A stretch of 64,000 nt of DNA from Acorus gramineus (taxonomy: Eukaryota; Streptophyta; Magnoliopsida; Acorales; Acoraceae): positions 12,848,704-12,912,703 of the forward strand of contig CM060847.1 in NCBI GenBank assembly GCA_030737835.1. The letters run 5' to 3'. Position numbers and translations under genes: made by a program. Shown here in pieces: positions 1 to 10,096 of this stretch. The number at the start of each line of letters is the position of its first letter. Positions within the stretch are counted from its first letter, which is position 1. The notes beneath the pieces were generated by a model, which searched no databases, was not told where the DNA came from, and was given only the letters and a program-made list of their open reading frames with translations.

Positions 1-578
1 TTACATTCACTTTAAAACTTATTTATTGAGTCTTATTTAAATAAATAAATTATTTAAATTAAGTATTTTAAATCTTTAATACATTTTATGTAATGGTGCC
101 ATAACTAGATATATTTTATGTATTTTGAGATCAGAATAATTGTAGTTTTTAATAAATTTAATTCTCATACATGTAAAAGATAATTTGATATGTAGTGTAA
201 TATTTTATTATTTATCGTGACCAATGTGATCTAACTCGTCTAAAATAAGACAAGTCAAGACTGTTATGAATTTCATGATGTAAAAACATGAAATAGAACA
301 TAGTGGGGTAACATGGATTTTAAATTGTGAAACCCGAAACACGAACATATAATCTAAAACATTATCTATTTTATTATTTTTAATGGAATAGATTTGGATC
401 CAATTTATCTCAAAAAAAAATAGTTAGGATCAGATTCATTGTTATTGAAATAAAAGTGGCTCTGGGTGCCCATGGATCGAGTCTCTATCTTTTCTGATGG
501 ATTCTTGATTGAACCGACTGACTGACTGACTCACGTGTGTAGTACTAAAGTTCAGGGCCTCCACATAAAAAACCAAAA
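1..578. other. A/T-rich intergenic DNA upstream of WIP copy 1
   Basis: No coding region is supported here. The stretch is A/T-rich. Four tandem GACT units run from about 516 and are followed by a G-box hexamer CACGTG at 532-537, about 260 bp upstream of the first WIP start codon. Similar positions in units 2 and 3 carry ACGT-core sequences (near 8212 and 11611) but not the full hexamer. Confidence 0.5.
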
Positions 579-795
579 AAAAAAAAAGTTTCGTTGGAGA
601 GATCCAATTCAAAACCCCACGGTTTCTTCCAAAACCGCGTCACCTCCGCCTCTGGTTTTCTACAAACCCATTGTTCACTCGCACTCACTCTCACCCCTAT
701 ATATGTGAACGCACTACTCTCTCTCTCTCTCCCCACCAACAAAGAAAACAAAAACAGAAACCCACTCCACAAATCCGAACCAGTAGTACTAGAGG
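579..795 (+). promoter_or_regulatory. Promoter and 5' leader of WIP copy 1
   Basis: A block beginning at a poly-A run near 579 is shared with the DNA upstream of WIP copies 2 (from about 8246) and 3 (from about 11626). It includes a conserved CCCCACGGTTTCTTCC-like segment and a TATA box at 698-704 (TATATAT), about 95 bp before the ATG at 796. The matching TATA boxes are at 8433-8439 and 11788-11796. Conservation among the three units marks this as the duplicated promoter; the TATA assignment is by sequence only. Confidence 0.6.
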
Positions 796-1034
796 ATGAG
801 TTCAACAAGCAGGGCATGGATCACTGCAGCCAGTCTCGGAACAGTTGAGGCGTTGAAGGACCAGGGCATCTGCCGCTGGAACTACGCGTTCCGATCTCTA
901 CAACAGCACGCCAAGAAGAACATCAGGTCCTATTATCAGGCCATCGTGTCATCTTCTTCATCTTCATCGGCTGCTGCGATGGGAAGAAGAGATGGCGATG
1001 AGAAGAAGATGAGGCGTTCGCACTACGTTAACCT

Positions 1035-1260
1035 TTAGCTGCGAATAATTATTTCGCAGCAAAATGTTTGATTTTGTAACTACACTGTACTATTTTGTAG
1101 CAATATTTATAGTGTTTTTGCTACGAAATTATATTTCATAGCTAAATATTTATCTTTTGGCTATGATGTATATTTTTGTAGTAAAAGACATACTTTTAGC
1201 TGTGAAAAAGTGACTTTTGGCTGCAAAATTGAATTTCGTTGCAAAATATTTAAGAATTTT
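1035..1260. repeat. 5' subterminal repeat cluster of the CACTA element
   Basis: Repeated short units of the form TTTTGCTACGAAAT / ATTTCGCAGCAAAA and TTTAGCTGCGAAA occur in both orientations. They match the cluster just inside the 3' end (about 5965-6040). In En/Spm-type elements such arrays are the binding sites of the element's DNA-binding protein; that role is inferred here. Confidence 0.65.
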
Positions 1261-2769
1261 CAAAAGATTTAATTTGTTATGAAATCAAAATACACTGCAT
1301 CACTATTGGACTGAGATCTCAATTGATTATTCCAATCTAAACTAAAAATAATAACTACATCCTTATCTAATCCCTACTAATATTTAAATTCGAATTCAAA
1401 TCATTATTTGAAATTCAAATCTAAATATAGTAAAATCCTAACAAACTCAAAACTGTCAAAAATAGTAATGTTAACTTTCAACTCCCCAAGACGATATCAG
1501 AATGCTTTGAAAATTGGAGTAGTGGCGTACGAACGCGTTAACATATTATAATAACTATTTTAATCTATGGTCTAAAAGTTAAATCGGATATAAGTATATA
1601 TAAGATTTAAGTTTGAATATTATCTTTATCTATAAGAGATTTTATAGGATATAATAAAGCATATCAAAGGATTATGAAAATTTAAAAATAATACATAAAA
1701 GATTTAAAATTTGAATATTATCTTATTAGATTTTTTAGGATATAGTGAAAGAGATAGAAAGATTATGTAGATAATGAACATATAAAACAACACATAAAAG
1801 ATTTAAAATTTGAATATTGTCTTATTTATAGGAGAAGTTTTAGGATATAATAAAAGTGATACAAAGATTAAGTAGATATGAACATATAAAACAACGACAA
1901 TAGATTTTAAAATATTGAAAGTTTATTTATATGATTTACATAAATTTGATTATTATATGCATAAATTTTAATACCTCTTATTTATGAAACAACATATATA
2001 TAATTTTTTTTAATAACTTTTTTATATTATACACGTAGACTTTTATGAAACAACATTGTAAGTGTTTTTTGAATAAATGTTTTAGATTAAAAATATATAT
2101 AATGTAAATATTTTCCTGATAAACAAACAGTGGAAATCATTTTCGATAAAATAAATTCACTGTCACCAAACATGCAATTTAGTTTTTGTTTTCCTGGAAA
2201 AGCTTATCCGTGTAAAATAAATTCTTAAGTATTTGAAATTACTTCAAACCAAACGGCTCCTATGTGGGGGTCCATTGATTGTAGAGCGATGTACATGTCG
2301 TATTATAGCATATGCTCATGTTAATAAAGTATATGCTGCGATATGATTTTATTCACAATACTTTATAGATATAACTAAAATATACGAATTCTATTTCAAT
2401 TTTATATTTAATTTAAATATTAATTTGTAATCCTGATCCCGTGGAAACTTTAACGAAATTATAGTAGTAAAATTGATAAGATTTTAGGTTTAAATTTGAA
2501 TATGATATGATTTGATTCATAAGATTTTTTTATGATATATATAAATTTATTTAAATTTTATCTTTAATTTGAATTTATTTTTGATATTATCCAACTCACT
2601 TAGTCAAATAATATCTTTAATATCCAGTGATCTTCTAAAACTACCACTAAAATATATAGTCTTGAAAATCTAATCCATGTAAAACAAATCCCGCATGATT
2701 TTAAATCACTTGAACCAAATAGACCCATTGATTTTGAAATCCCTAAAATCCCTACAAACCAAATAACCC

Positions 2770-2940
2770 TCCAAACAATCCCCAAATAATCCACGCCCAA
2801 ATAACCCTCCAAACAAACCCCAAATAATCCACGCCCAAATAACCCCGCCACCTTCGCCGATCACCATCGCCTCTGCCTCGCCACCTTCACCGAACAACCT
2901 CGCCGCGGGGACTATCGGAAAGAACGGTTACATTGAAAGG

Positions 2941-2967
<27 letters not shown>
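2770..2967. repeat. Tandem repeat and CT microsatellite inside the CACTA element
   Basis: A unit of about 39 bp containing CCCCAAATAATCCACGCCC is present twice in tandem, with a partial third copy, between about 2770 and 2850. A C-rich stretch (2850-2935) and a CT dinucleotide run (2941-2967) follow. The layout resembles a plant 5' leader, possibly that of the element's own gene at 4984, with a long T-rich intron between. This is inference. Confidence 0.45.
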
Positions 2968-2972
<5 letters not shown>

Positions 2973-4983
2973 GATCTATATCTACTTCTTCTCTTCCTTG
3001 ATTGTGTTTTTCATATGAGGTTTTTTTTAGATCTGTTGTATTTTTTTAGTGTTTTTTTATCTGAGTTTTTTTTTAGGGTTTGGTTATTGATCTGAATTTT
3101 TTTTTGGTGTTTATTGATCTGAGGTTTTTTATTTTAGGGTTTGATCTCGAATTTTAGGGGTTTTATAGCAAGAACTTGGAAAAAAATATTAGGAAAAAAT
3201 ACATCTGGATTGATGATTGAATGTATGTTTTAGGCTTTGGTTGGGGAGAGGGGTTTTTGCACTGATTGAATTGAATGGGTTTGATTGAAATTTTGTTTGT
3301 AGAATCTGAAATTTTGTTTTTCTTTGAGGCTTTGGATTTAGAGGGAAGCTTGCTTTGATGATCACTTTATTTTTCAAGGGGGTGCTTAAGACTAAAAAAT
3401 AATTATAGTACTTATAGTATTTCAGCAATCCCAAATAAATATGTTATTTAGTTTTTCGTTGCATATATATAAAAAAATCTTTTTCTACAATAAACATTTC
3501 CAAATCTCTCACGTTATTTTTAGTTTTAGAGCACGTTATTTTTAGTTTTAGAGTTTCAAGATGATATTAGGAATAATTTCACATACAACCCACATATAAT
3601 ACTCATATGTTTTGATTGTTTTTAAAAGTATATATTTCATGTCACAAAATATATATGTACCAATGACTTGTATATTAATCACTTATAGTGTTAATTTACA
3701 TGTTTCGTTTAACTAAAGTTATACCCTGTTAATGATATGAGACTCCACGTTGACTACCAATAAGAACGATGTGTAACAGTACACGTCCATGTATATAAAA
3801 AAATATTACCCCAAGCTTAAGTCCAATGGGTTTATGTGTTGGCCTGGATTTGAGAATAAAAAAAAACCTTTTAATATTGGATGCTCAAGATTGTATCTTT
3901 GAATTGGATGAGATCATAGATGTGCTAAGAATATCTATAATACGGTACTGATTTTGTCTAGTTTGGTTGACTCTATTTGTGTATGTATTAGCTGCTTATT
4001 TTTAGACCATGTTCAATTAAGATTTCTTGCTGTTGCTTTAGTTACTTATCATACTCGTGGTTGTTTAAATTATGCAAATTCTTTATTTGGCAATTGAGTT
4101 ACCTTGCATTAGTAGCCTGCACCAATATTCATTTGTTGTATGCACTATTTGTCTATTAATTAGATGGATAGTTATTTCATTAAAATGAGTGCATGTGGTG
4201 CTAAAGAAACTTATTTGAAGCGGTTCGTGTTTTTTTTTGTTGTTTGATTCTTCTCTTCTTTTTTGTTCTTGACTTCTTGTGAGAATTACTTTTGTTTCTT
4301 TTTTTAAATTTAAACTCTTTTTTCTGGAGGTTATTTTTGTTAAACATGATGACTGGAAAGGCTGCAATTTGATTTTCTTTCCACATATTTTAGGTGCAAA
4401 ATATGAATTGTTTTGGATCAAGGCATCTGTCTGTCAGTATCATATGCATGTATTATCGGATTCAATTATGACGAGTTGTTGACTTGTCACTACTGCTGAG
4501 GCAGACATTTTCTATGTACTCCACTGTATCAGTGCAGTATTCTGAACTTCCCATTTTTTTGTTATGAGAGAACTATAATAGTGGACGTAGGTTTTCAGAT
4601 ATGCTTGGTGTATTGAAATATCACTGTCTCGACCTCGGGTCTATGATTCAAGGCTTAAGTTGAGATGATGATGCAAATTCAGTGCACATGCAATTCAGGC
4701 CCCAGGGAATATTATTGAATTTCTTGTACTCTAAAATTGCCTTACCTGAACCTCTAATTTGGAAACTTTCCCTGAATCAAAATCATGGTCATTTTTTCGC
4801 GGGTTAGGTACATCAAAAGACCTTGACTGAACGTGTGGTTTTCTTTTGTCGTGTGGTTGTGTTAGTTTGAATTATGATTTTCATGTTGATATTTTTAGGC
4901 TTTGCAATCTGGATGTCTCTCTTTCTGTTGCTTTTTTTTTTATCCATTGTGTTAGGTTGGGTGACATGTAAACAGATTTAGCG

Positions 4984-5412
4984 ATGGACAAGAGTTGGAT
5001 GTTTATTCGGGATAGGAGGTCTGAGGAGTTTCAGGCCGGTGTAGCTTCGTTCTTGGAGGTTGCACGTAATTGTCCAGCAGATAGAAAGGATGAAGCGGGA
5101 CACGTTCGTTGCCCGTGTCAGAGATGCGGAAATAGATATTTTTTTCCGTTGGGGGCTGTTGAGATGCATCTTTACAAAAGTGGAATCATGCCAAGTTATA
5201 TGACATGGACTTCACATGGAGAAGCGGTGCCACCAATTCAGTTTCCCAGGAATATTCATGAACAGAACTTACATCAACCATCCGGTGTGAATGAAGAAGA
5301 AGATGAAGAGTATGAAGATGTGATGGCCCCCCTTTTTGAGGATTTAATTAATCCGACAGCTCAAGGAAGTGAAAAAGAAGATGAAGGAGAAGGAGAGAAA
5401 GAATGCGACTGA
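4984..5412 (+). CDS. CACTA transposase-associated domain protein (N-terminal domain only)
   Basis: The 142-aa ORF starts MDKSWM and contains the plant transposase-associated domain (Transpos_assoc type) over roughly residues 1-80. Visible marks are a W near the start, the Cys cluster CPCQRCGN, and the pattern HLYKSGI then W..HGE. In complete TNP2-type proteins this domain precedes the DDE catalytic region. Here the protein turns acidic (residues 100-142) and stops, and no catalytic region follows. The last 44 bases overlap a second ORF (5369-5674) in the +1 frame, in a purine-rich tract where a single indel or a small intron could join the two. The start was chosen because MDKSWM is the family's usual beginning. 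It is likely an element-borne, non-catalytic protein. Confidence 0.75.
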   Translation: MDKSWMFIRDRRSEEFQAGVASFLEVARNCPADRKDEAGHVRCPCQRCGNRYFFPLGAVEMHLYKSGIMPSYMTWTSHGEAVPPIQFPRNIHEQNLHQPSGVNEEEDEEYEDVMAPLFEDLINPTAQGSEKEDEGEGEKECD

Positions 5413-5674
5413 TGAGTTGGAGAAGTTGCGAGATGAGTTGGAGACTCAGCGAGATCAGTTGGAGACTCAGCGAGTACAGCTAGAGACTCAGCAGGAGTAC
5501 ATATCTACCATGCAACCGGTGATGAGTGCGTTGCTACAAAGGTTTCCTGAATTAGGCGTCCTCAACAACCTCAGTCCCCAACCTCAAATGCCTGCAGTTC
5601 CTCAGCAGCCTGGATTAGAAGCAACAACATCTGAGTCTTCTAGAGATCCTCCCTTGCCCCCATCAGATCCATGA
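5369..5674 (+). CDS. Coiled-coil C-terminal segment of the CACTA-encoded protein
   Basis: The 101-aa reading frame begins in a Lys/Glu-rich stretch and then runs through a heptad-like coiled coil made of repeated ELETQRDQL / QLETQ units (about residues 15-45). A segment MQPVMSALLQRFPEL and a Pro/Ser-rich tail follow. Such coiled coils with a following hydrophobic-FP segment are common at the C-terminus of plant En/Spm-associated proteins. It overlaps the upstream ORF by 44 bases in another frame, so the two are probably parts of one broken or spliced gene. ATG 5369 may not be a true start. Confidence 0.55.
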   Translation: MKKKMKEKERKNATDELEKLRDELETQRDQLETQRVQLETQQEYISTMQPVMSALLQRFPELGVLNNLSPQPQMPAVPQQPGLEATTSESSRDPPLPPSDP

Positions 5675-6096
5675 GATGTTTCCTTTTGTTGTATTTTCTT
5701 TTGACTTATATTATAACTTTGTCTATGAGATGTCTACTTTTGTTGTATTTTCTTTTGACTTATATTAGAACTTTTTGTAATTTACACAATTAGTTTTAAT
5801 TAAAACTTGGATGGTTTTATTATTATTATCATAATTAGATGTTTATTTAATGCAGCTTATATTTTTTTAGCTAAAAAATAAAAAAAATCATTTTGGAAAA
5901 TATGCCTTTTTCCTGTGAAATTTTCGTAGGGAAAAGTCTTTCTGTTCTTTTTTTATTCAGTTGATATACCTTTAGCTGTGAAATTATTTCGTAGCTAAAA
6001 CGTCTATTTTGCTACGAGCTAAACGAATCTTTTTGCTACGGTTCGGAAGAGTCACTTAGGAAGGTCATGTACCTCAGCTGTTGGGGCCCCAATTGA

Positions 6097-6740
6097 TTAT
6101 TGTTCCTTTTAAAAAAATAATTGTAAATGAAAATCTCAAGAGATAAACAGAAAGAGTTACAATATTTTTAATCCGTTTTGTGATTTGATTATTCACTATG
6201 GATAATAAGTCCCGATCAATTGACGACGATATATAGCTTTTTTTTTTTATCTTATCCTTCATCATCAATTACAGTCGATGGAGAGATGGTGGTTATAATT
6301 GGTGTGACAATATCACCGAAAATTAAAGATGCTTCAAAATCATAAAATGGCCCACGGTTTTGTGCAAGTGGTGGAGGGTTTGTAGCTGGTACTTTGGTGG
6401 CTGTTTTTTTTTTTGGTAATTTTTTTTCCCCAAAATTTTGGTAGCTCTAATATAATGAGAAATTTCTGTTATTGAGATATTCCAAAGAGTGGAATTTGAA
6501 TATGTCATCTAAGAAGTCGCATGATCTAAAGATTTCAAATGGCATTTATTTGGTTGCTCATGTGAAGCATGATGAGAAAGAGTTACTAAAACTGACACTT
6601 AAGTTGATAATAAGTTAAGTGTGAAACGATAAAAAAAAAAAAATCCATTCAATGTCAAGATCTTCAAATACTAACTCATAAAGAGAAAAAATACTTTATA
6701 AAAATTTTATAGTCATAATTTTCTCTCATAATAAACAAAT
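6097..6740. other. Downstream part of WIP repeat unit 1
   Basis: No gene is supported. The stretch aligns by eye with DNA downstream of WIP copy 2 (8803-9240, 10021-10096 and 10997-11160). Shared landmarks are GATTTGATTATTCACTA, the GGTGTGACAATATCACC segment, TTTGGTAGCTCTAAT, and ATTTATTTGGTTGCTCA. This shows that the tandem duplication includes more than 1 kb of 3' flank. Confidence 0.7.
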
Positions 6741-7000
6741 TTTTAGTTTTAAGTTCCCACAAACCATCATATTTAGTGATCGATCCCTTCCTTTTTCGTA
6801 TTTAGGTTTAGTCCCCAGATTTAAATGATAGTTCCTTTTTAGTCCCTGAGAGGGACTTATCCATAAATTATTTAATTTACTTTTTAGTCCCTGTGAGGGA
6901 CCTATCCATGAATTATCCTTTAAATCGGAGGACTAAAACCTAAATACGAAGAAGGGAGGGATAGATCACTAAATATGATGATTTGTGGGGATTTAAACAA
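6741..7000. mobile_element. 260-bp palindromic MITE, copy A
   Basis: The left arm begins with TTTTTAGTTTTAAGTTCCCAC and reads into AAACCATCATATTTAGTGAT. The right arm is its near-complement, ending ATTTGTGGGGATTTAAAC. The centre carries opposed TTTTTAGTCCCTG repeats. Three relatives are in this window (39591-39860, 48113-48388, 49455-49730). Unit 2 of the WIP tandem lacks it, and AAACAA flanks both sides. No coding capacity. Confidence 0.8.
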
Positions 7001-7758
7001 TTATGTTCATTTAGCCAAATATAAAAAATAATGATAACAATAATAATAATTTAACATAACGTCGTCTAATATTATGGTGCTAATGAAGATATTTAGAATA
7101 GGTGACAATCAATTATGTATTATTGGAAAAGGGAAACTGCAATTTTAATTTTTAAATTTTATTAAAAATAACAAATTTATTTAGTCAAAAATTATTTTTA
7201 AAATTATGCAGAATTAATGATACGAAAGATCTTCATTAAATCCTTTAGTTCACAAAACTACGTGTGATTATGTAGTAGTCACATTTTCTCACAATTTTTG
7301 TGAATACATAACAAAGTCACTTTTCTAAATCGGTAATCAATTCTCAAAAAATCTTTGATTCTAATGGTAGGTTTAATAAGTTTTATTTATTTATATATCA
7401 TCGGGTTATAAAGATAAACTAAATCAAAATTCAAAATAAGTGTATGTTTAATACATTCAATCGGATCTGCTTTTCAAAAACACTTGTTTTTAGTGCTTCT
7501 ACACCCCCATCTCTTTTAAAGTTTCAAATACAATAGTTTTAAATATCATATTAACCCCCATATACTTGATATATACCTCATTAAAAAAATTTAATATTTT
7601 TTATAAATTGCACCATTCAATTTAATTATTGGAACATTTACTTTATTTTTTATAAAATATATATTTAATTAGATAATATATATGATTTTAAAAAAATAAT
7701 AATACAGGGGTACTATGTTTGTTTGTGATTTGTAATATTGAGTATAACAATAAAAGAA
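7001..7758. other. Remainder of WIP repeat unit 1, no gene seen
   Basis: The A/T-rich DNA from 7001 to about 7500 matches 11190-11590 downstream of copy 2, for example around AAAATTATGCAGA and TTAAATCCTTYAG. No coding region is supported. Confidence 0.6.
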
Positions 7759-7937
7759 TCGGGTCACGGGAGTTGGTTGAATTGGTAGGAGAACCACCAC
7801 TTGTCTAGCGAGTTGGTTGCACCCTCTCGTAATGAGAGGTCATTAGTTCAAACCCGATTAACCCTCTCAGGGGTGTGTTAGCTCTTAGCGGGTGTGTTGT
7901 TGTATCTGCTTCTCGTGGGCCTTGCTACCATAAAAAA
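7759..7937 (+). mobile_element. tRNA-derived SINE
   Basis: A box A-like motif lies at about 7772-7790 (GTTGGTTGAATTGGTAGGA). A box B, AGTTCAAACCC, follows at 7845-7855, a spacing suited to RNA polymerase III internal promoters. The body ends near CTTGCTACC with a short A-rich tail, and A-rich direct-repeat-like sequence occurs on both sides. The sequence does not fold into a full tRNA cloverleaf, so it is called a SINE, not a tRNA gene. Confidence 0.65.
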
Positions 7938-8160
7938 GGAAAATGATATGTTCAGTTTTTTGTGTAGCCTCAATTACAGTTTATATAATTTTTCATTTAA
8001 GTAAATATTGTTATATGGAATAAAGTATATACAGAGATACATTAGTATAATATATTTTTTTCGTGTTAAAAAAATAATAAAAAATTTACATTATACACTG
8101 TAATAGAACTACATACATTATTATAACATAGTATATATTACGTTATGGTAACTAATGAAG
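7938..8160. repeat. Dispersed A/T-rich repeat
   Basis: This copy starts at GAAAATGATATGTTCAG and continues through A/T-rich DNA with recurring TATATAAAATGAAATAYATAC-like and ACATTATTATAACATAGTATAT-like segments. Similar blocks, in either orientation, occur near 15240-15500, 16371-16580, 19620-19790, 34799-35045 and 48669-48930. It has no coding potential, and its class is unknown. Confidence 0.5.
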
Positions 8161-8234
8161 TTATAAAACAGGCCGCCTATCATGTCAGCGCTTTAAAAAT
8201 AAAAAATCAGGTCCACGTCATCAGTGAACCTCTC

Positions 8235-8267
<33 letters not shown>

Positions 8268-8529
8268 AGACACTTGTAAACCACGAGAGAGAAATGGACA
8301 AAATCAAATCCAGCCGGTTTTGTTTGAGAGATCGAAGTCATAACCCCCACGGTTTCTCCCAAAACCACGCCTACCTACTATGCCTCTTGTTTTCTGCATT
8401 CCCATGGTTCACTCACAATCACTTTCACCCCCATATATGTGAACGCACACACTCTTCACCAACATCAAAACAAAAAACACAATTAAACCCACTACTTCTT
8501 CAGAAAAAAATCCCAATCAGTATTTGAAG

Positions 8530-8802
8530 ATGAGTTCAACAAGCAGGGCATGGATCACAGCAGCCAGTCTCGGAACTGTGGAGGTGTTGAAGGACCAGGG
8601 CATCTGCCGCTGGAATTACGCGTTCCGATCTCTACAACAGCACGCCAAGAAGAACATCAGGTCCCATTATCAGGCCACTGTGTCATCTTCTTCAACTTCA
8701 TCGGCTGCTGTGATGGGAAGAAGAGAGGGTGATGAGAAGATGAGGCGTTCGGAGGAGTCTCTTAGGAAGGTCATGTACCTCAGTTGTTGGGGTCCCAATT
8801 GA
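8530..8802 (+). CDS. Wound-responsive family protein (WIP, DUF3774-type), copy 2, intact
   Basis: A single-exon gene of 90 aa, the usual family length. It has the N-terminal [18 protein letters not shown], the basic middle segment [20 protein letters not shown], a Ser-rich linker (residues about 50-62), a charged stretch, and the family tail EESLRKVMYLSCWGPN. Family members are induced by wounding and other stresses in plants; no enzymatic domain is known. The ATG is preceded by a TATA box at 8433-8439 and a short leader. This is the only plus-strand copy in the tandem with promoter, frame and tail all undamaged, so it is probably the functional one. Confidence 0.9.
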   Translation: MSSTSRAWITAASLGTVEVLKDQGICRWNYAFRSLQQHAKKNIRSHYQATVSSSSTSSAAVMGRREGDEKMRRSEESLRKVMYLSCWGPN

Positions 8803-9240
8803 TTATTGTTCCTTCTCCCAAAACAAAATGTAAATGAAAATATCAAGAGACAAATAGAAAGTTCGAATATTTTGAATCCATTTTGTGATTTGATGATCAT
8901 GGTTTTCACGTGCTTCGGGAATTCTCATTCACTACTGCCCATGATAAGTCTGGAATTGACGACGATTTCATTTAAATGATCCTTCATCATCAATTTCAGT
9001 CGATGGAGAGAGGTAGTTATAATAGGTGTGACAGTATCACCAAATATTAAAGGTGCTTCAAAATCATAAAATAGCTGTAGCTGGGACCATGTATGTCATG
9101 AAGACCTCTCATCGGCATCCCATAACATGTGTAGGCCAGTTTGGTGGCTTTTTTTCCTTTACTTTTTTTTTTTTTGCAAAGTTTTGGTAGCTCTAATTTT
9201 ATGAGAGATTTTTATTCTTGATAGATTCCATCTGAAGAAT

Positions 9241-10020
9241 ACAAGAAAAACCATTTTTTGTGACACTTTTTTTGTGACGGATGGCCAAAACCGTCGCAAA
9301 TACCCATATTTTTTACGCTAATTTTTTAGGTCGCAAATACTTCTCGACATTTGCGACGGCTGGAATAAGCCGCTGTTAAAATATGTATTTGCGGCGGCAA
9401 TATCATACCGTCGCAAATACCAAATTTAGATCTAACCGTTCATTGTTTAACTTTTGATCACAGCCGTCCGATCTTTCTAAATATATATTAAAAAAAAAAA
9501 AAACCTAATCTTCGATCGCAAACCTAATTTTTGGTCGAACTTCGATCACCTTCAATAGCAATCCGACTTCGATCACCGTCTCCGTCGAACTTCGATCAAG
9601 CCGACTTCGATCAAGCCGCCGTCGCAATCCGACTTCGATCCAACTTCGATCGTCTCCGATCAAGCCGCCGTCGCAATCCGACTTCGATCACCGTCTCCGT
9701 CCAACTTCGATCGTCTCCGATCCACCGCCGTCTAACTTTGATTCCCCAAAGGTGATCGTCTCTCTCTCCCTTCTCTTAGTCTTTGATTTGCCCGATCTTC
9801 ACCTTCAAAGAACATAATGACAATCACAATTAGACTTTCAAAGGATACTAGTGTGCATCATAGGCTTTTTTTTTCTTTCAAGAAAGATGCGCGCTAGGGC
9901 AGAGCTCTGCAACACGCATTTAGTTATCCCCCCCTCTTTTTATTTTTATTTTTATTTTTTGGTTAGTCAGTCTTAGTCAGTCCTATTTGATTTTTCTTTA
10001 GAAACCAAGGCAGCACATGT
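9241..10020. mobile_element. CACTA-type element fragment with subterminal repeats
   Basis: The insertion interrupts repeat unit 2; homology with unit 1 stops near 9240 and resumes near 10021. It starts with TACAAGAAAAACC, resembling the common plant CACTA end CACTACAAGAAAA without its first bases. Repeats of CGTCGCAAATAC in both orientations lie at about 9290-9420. A stretch at about 9530-9745 contains many CGACTTCGATC and CACCGTCTCCGTC units, followed by a CT-rich run. It looks like the 5' end of a larger element of a different family from the one at 1021. Confidence 0.6.
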
Positions 10021-10096
10021 GTCGTCTCGGAAATCGCATATATGATCTAAGGATTTCAAATTACATTTATTTGGTTGCTCAAGGAAAGCATAATGA

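Larger units (their letters stand above)
1021..6040 (+). mobile_element. CACTA-like (En/Spm) DNA transposon inserted in WIP copy 1
   Basis: The element begins CACTACG immediately after GTTCG (1016-1020) and ends at GCTACG immediately before another GTTCG (6041-6045). CACTA elements normally make a 3-bp duplication, so TCG may be the true one. Subterminal repeats typical of the superfamily crowd both ends. They are short variants of TTTCGTAGCTAAAA and its inverse, at about 1035-1260 and 5965-6040. Inside are a transposase-associated domain ORF (4984-5412) and a coiled-coil ORF (5369-5674), but no catalytic TNP2 core was seen. A tandem repeat (about 2770-2850) and a CT run (2941-2967) sit in the probable leader region. 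The 3' terminal inverted repeat is imperfect relative to the 5' CACTAC end. It is probably non-autonomous. Confidence 0.8.
796..6096 (+). pseudogene. Wound-responsive (WIP, DUF3774-type) gene, copy 1, split by a CACTA insertion
   Basis: The 5' part (796-1020) encodes [20 protein letters not shown] and the rest of the N-terminal two thirds of a wound-responsive family protein. The family's C-terminal signature SLRKVMYLSCWGPN with its TGA lies 5 kb away at 6043-6096, in frame with the 5' part. Between them sits an insertion (1021-6040). The intact sister copy at 8530-8802 shows the empty site. As it stands, translation runs five codons into the element (HYVNL) and stops at 1038, giving 80 aa without the conserved tail. 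Arabidopsis homologues (At4g10265/At4g10270 type) are wound- and stress-induced small proteins of unresolved biochemical role. Loss of the tail probably makes this copy non-functional unless the element excises. Confidence 0.9.

Noticed and set aside
4083-4482. Frames on both strands within the CACTA element
   Set aside because: Lys/Asn- or Phe-rich translations of A/T-rich DNA with no family match.
7759-7937. Possible tRNA gene
   Set aside because: A and B box-like motifs exist, but acceptor and anticodon stems cannot be formed and the sequence runs on to an A-rich tail; called a SINE.
9530-9745. Spaced repeats suggestive of a CRISPR array
   Set aside because: The units are short, irregular and without unique spacers, and the genome is a plant; they are part of a CACTA fragment.
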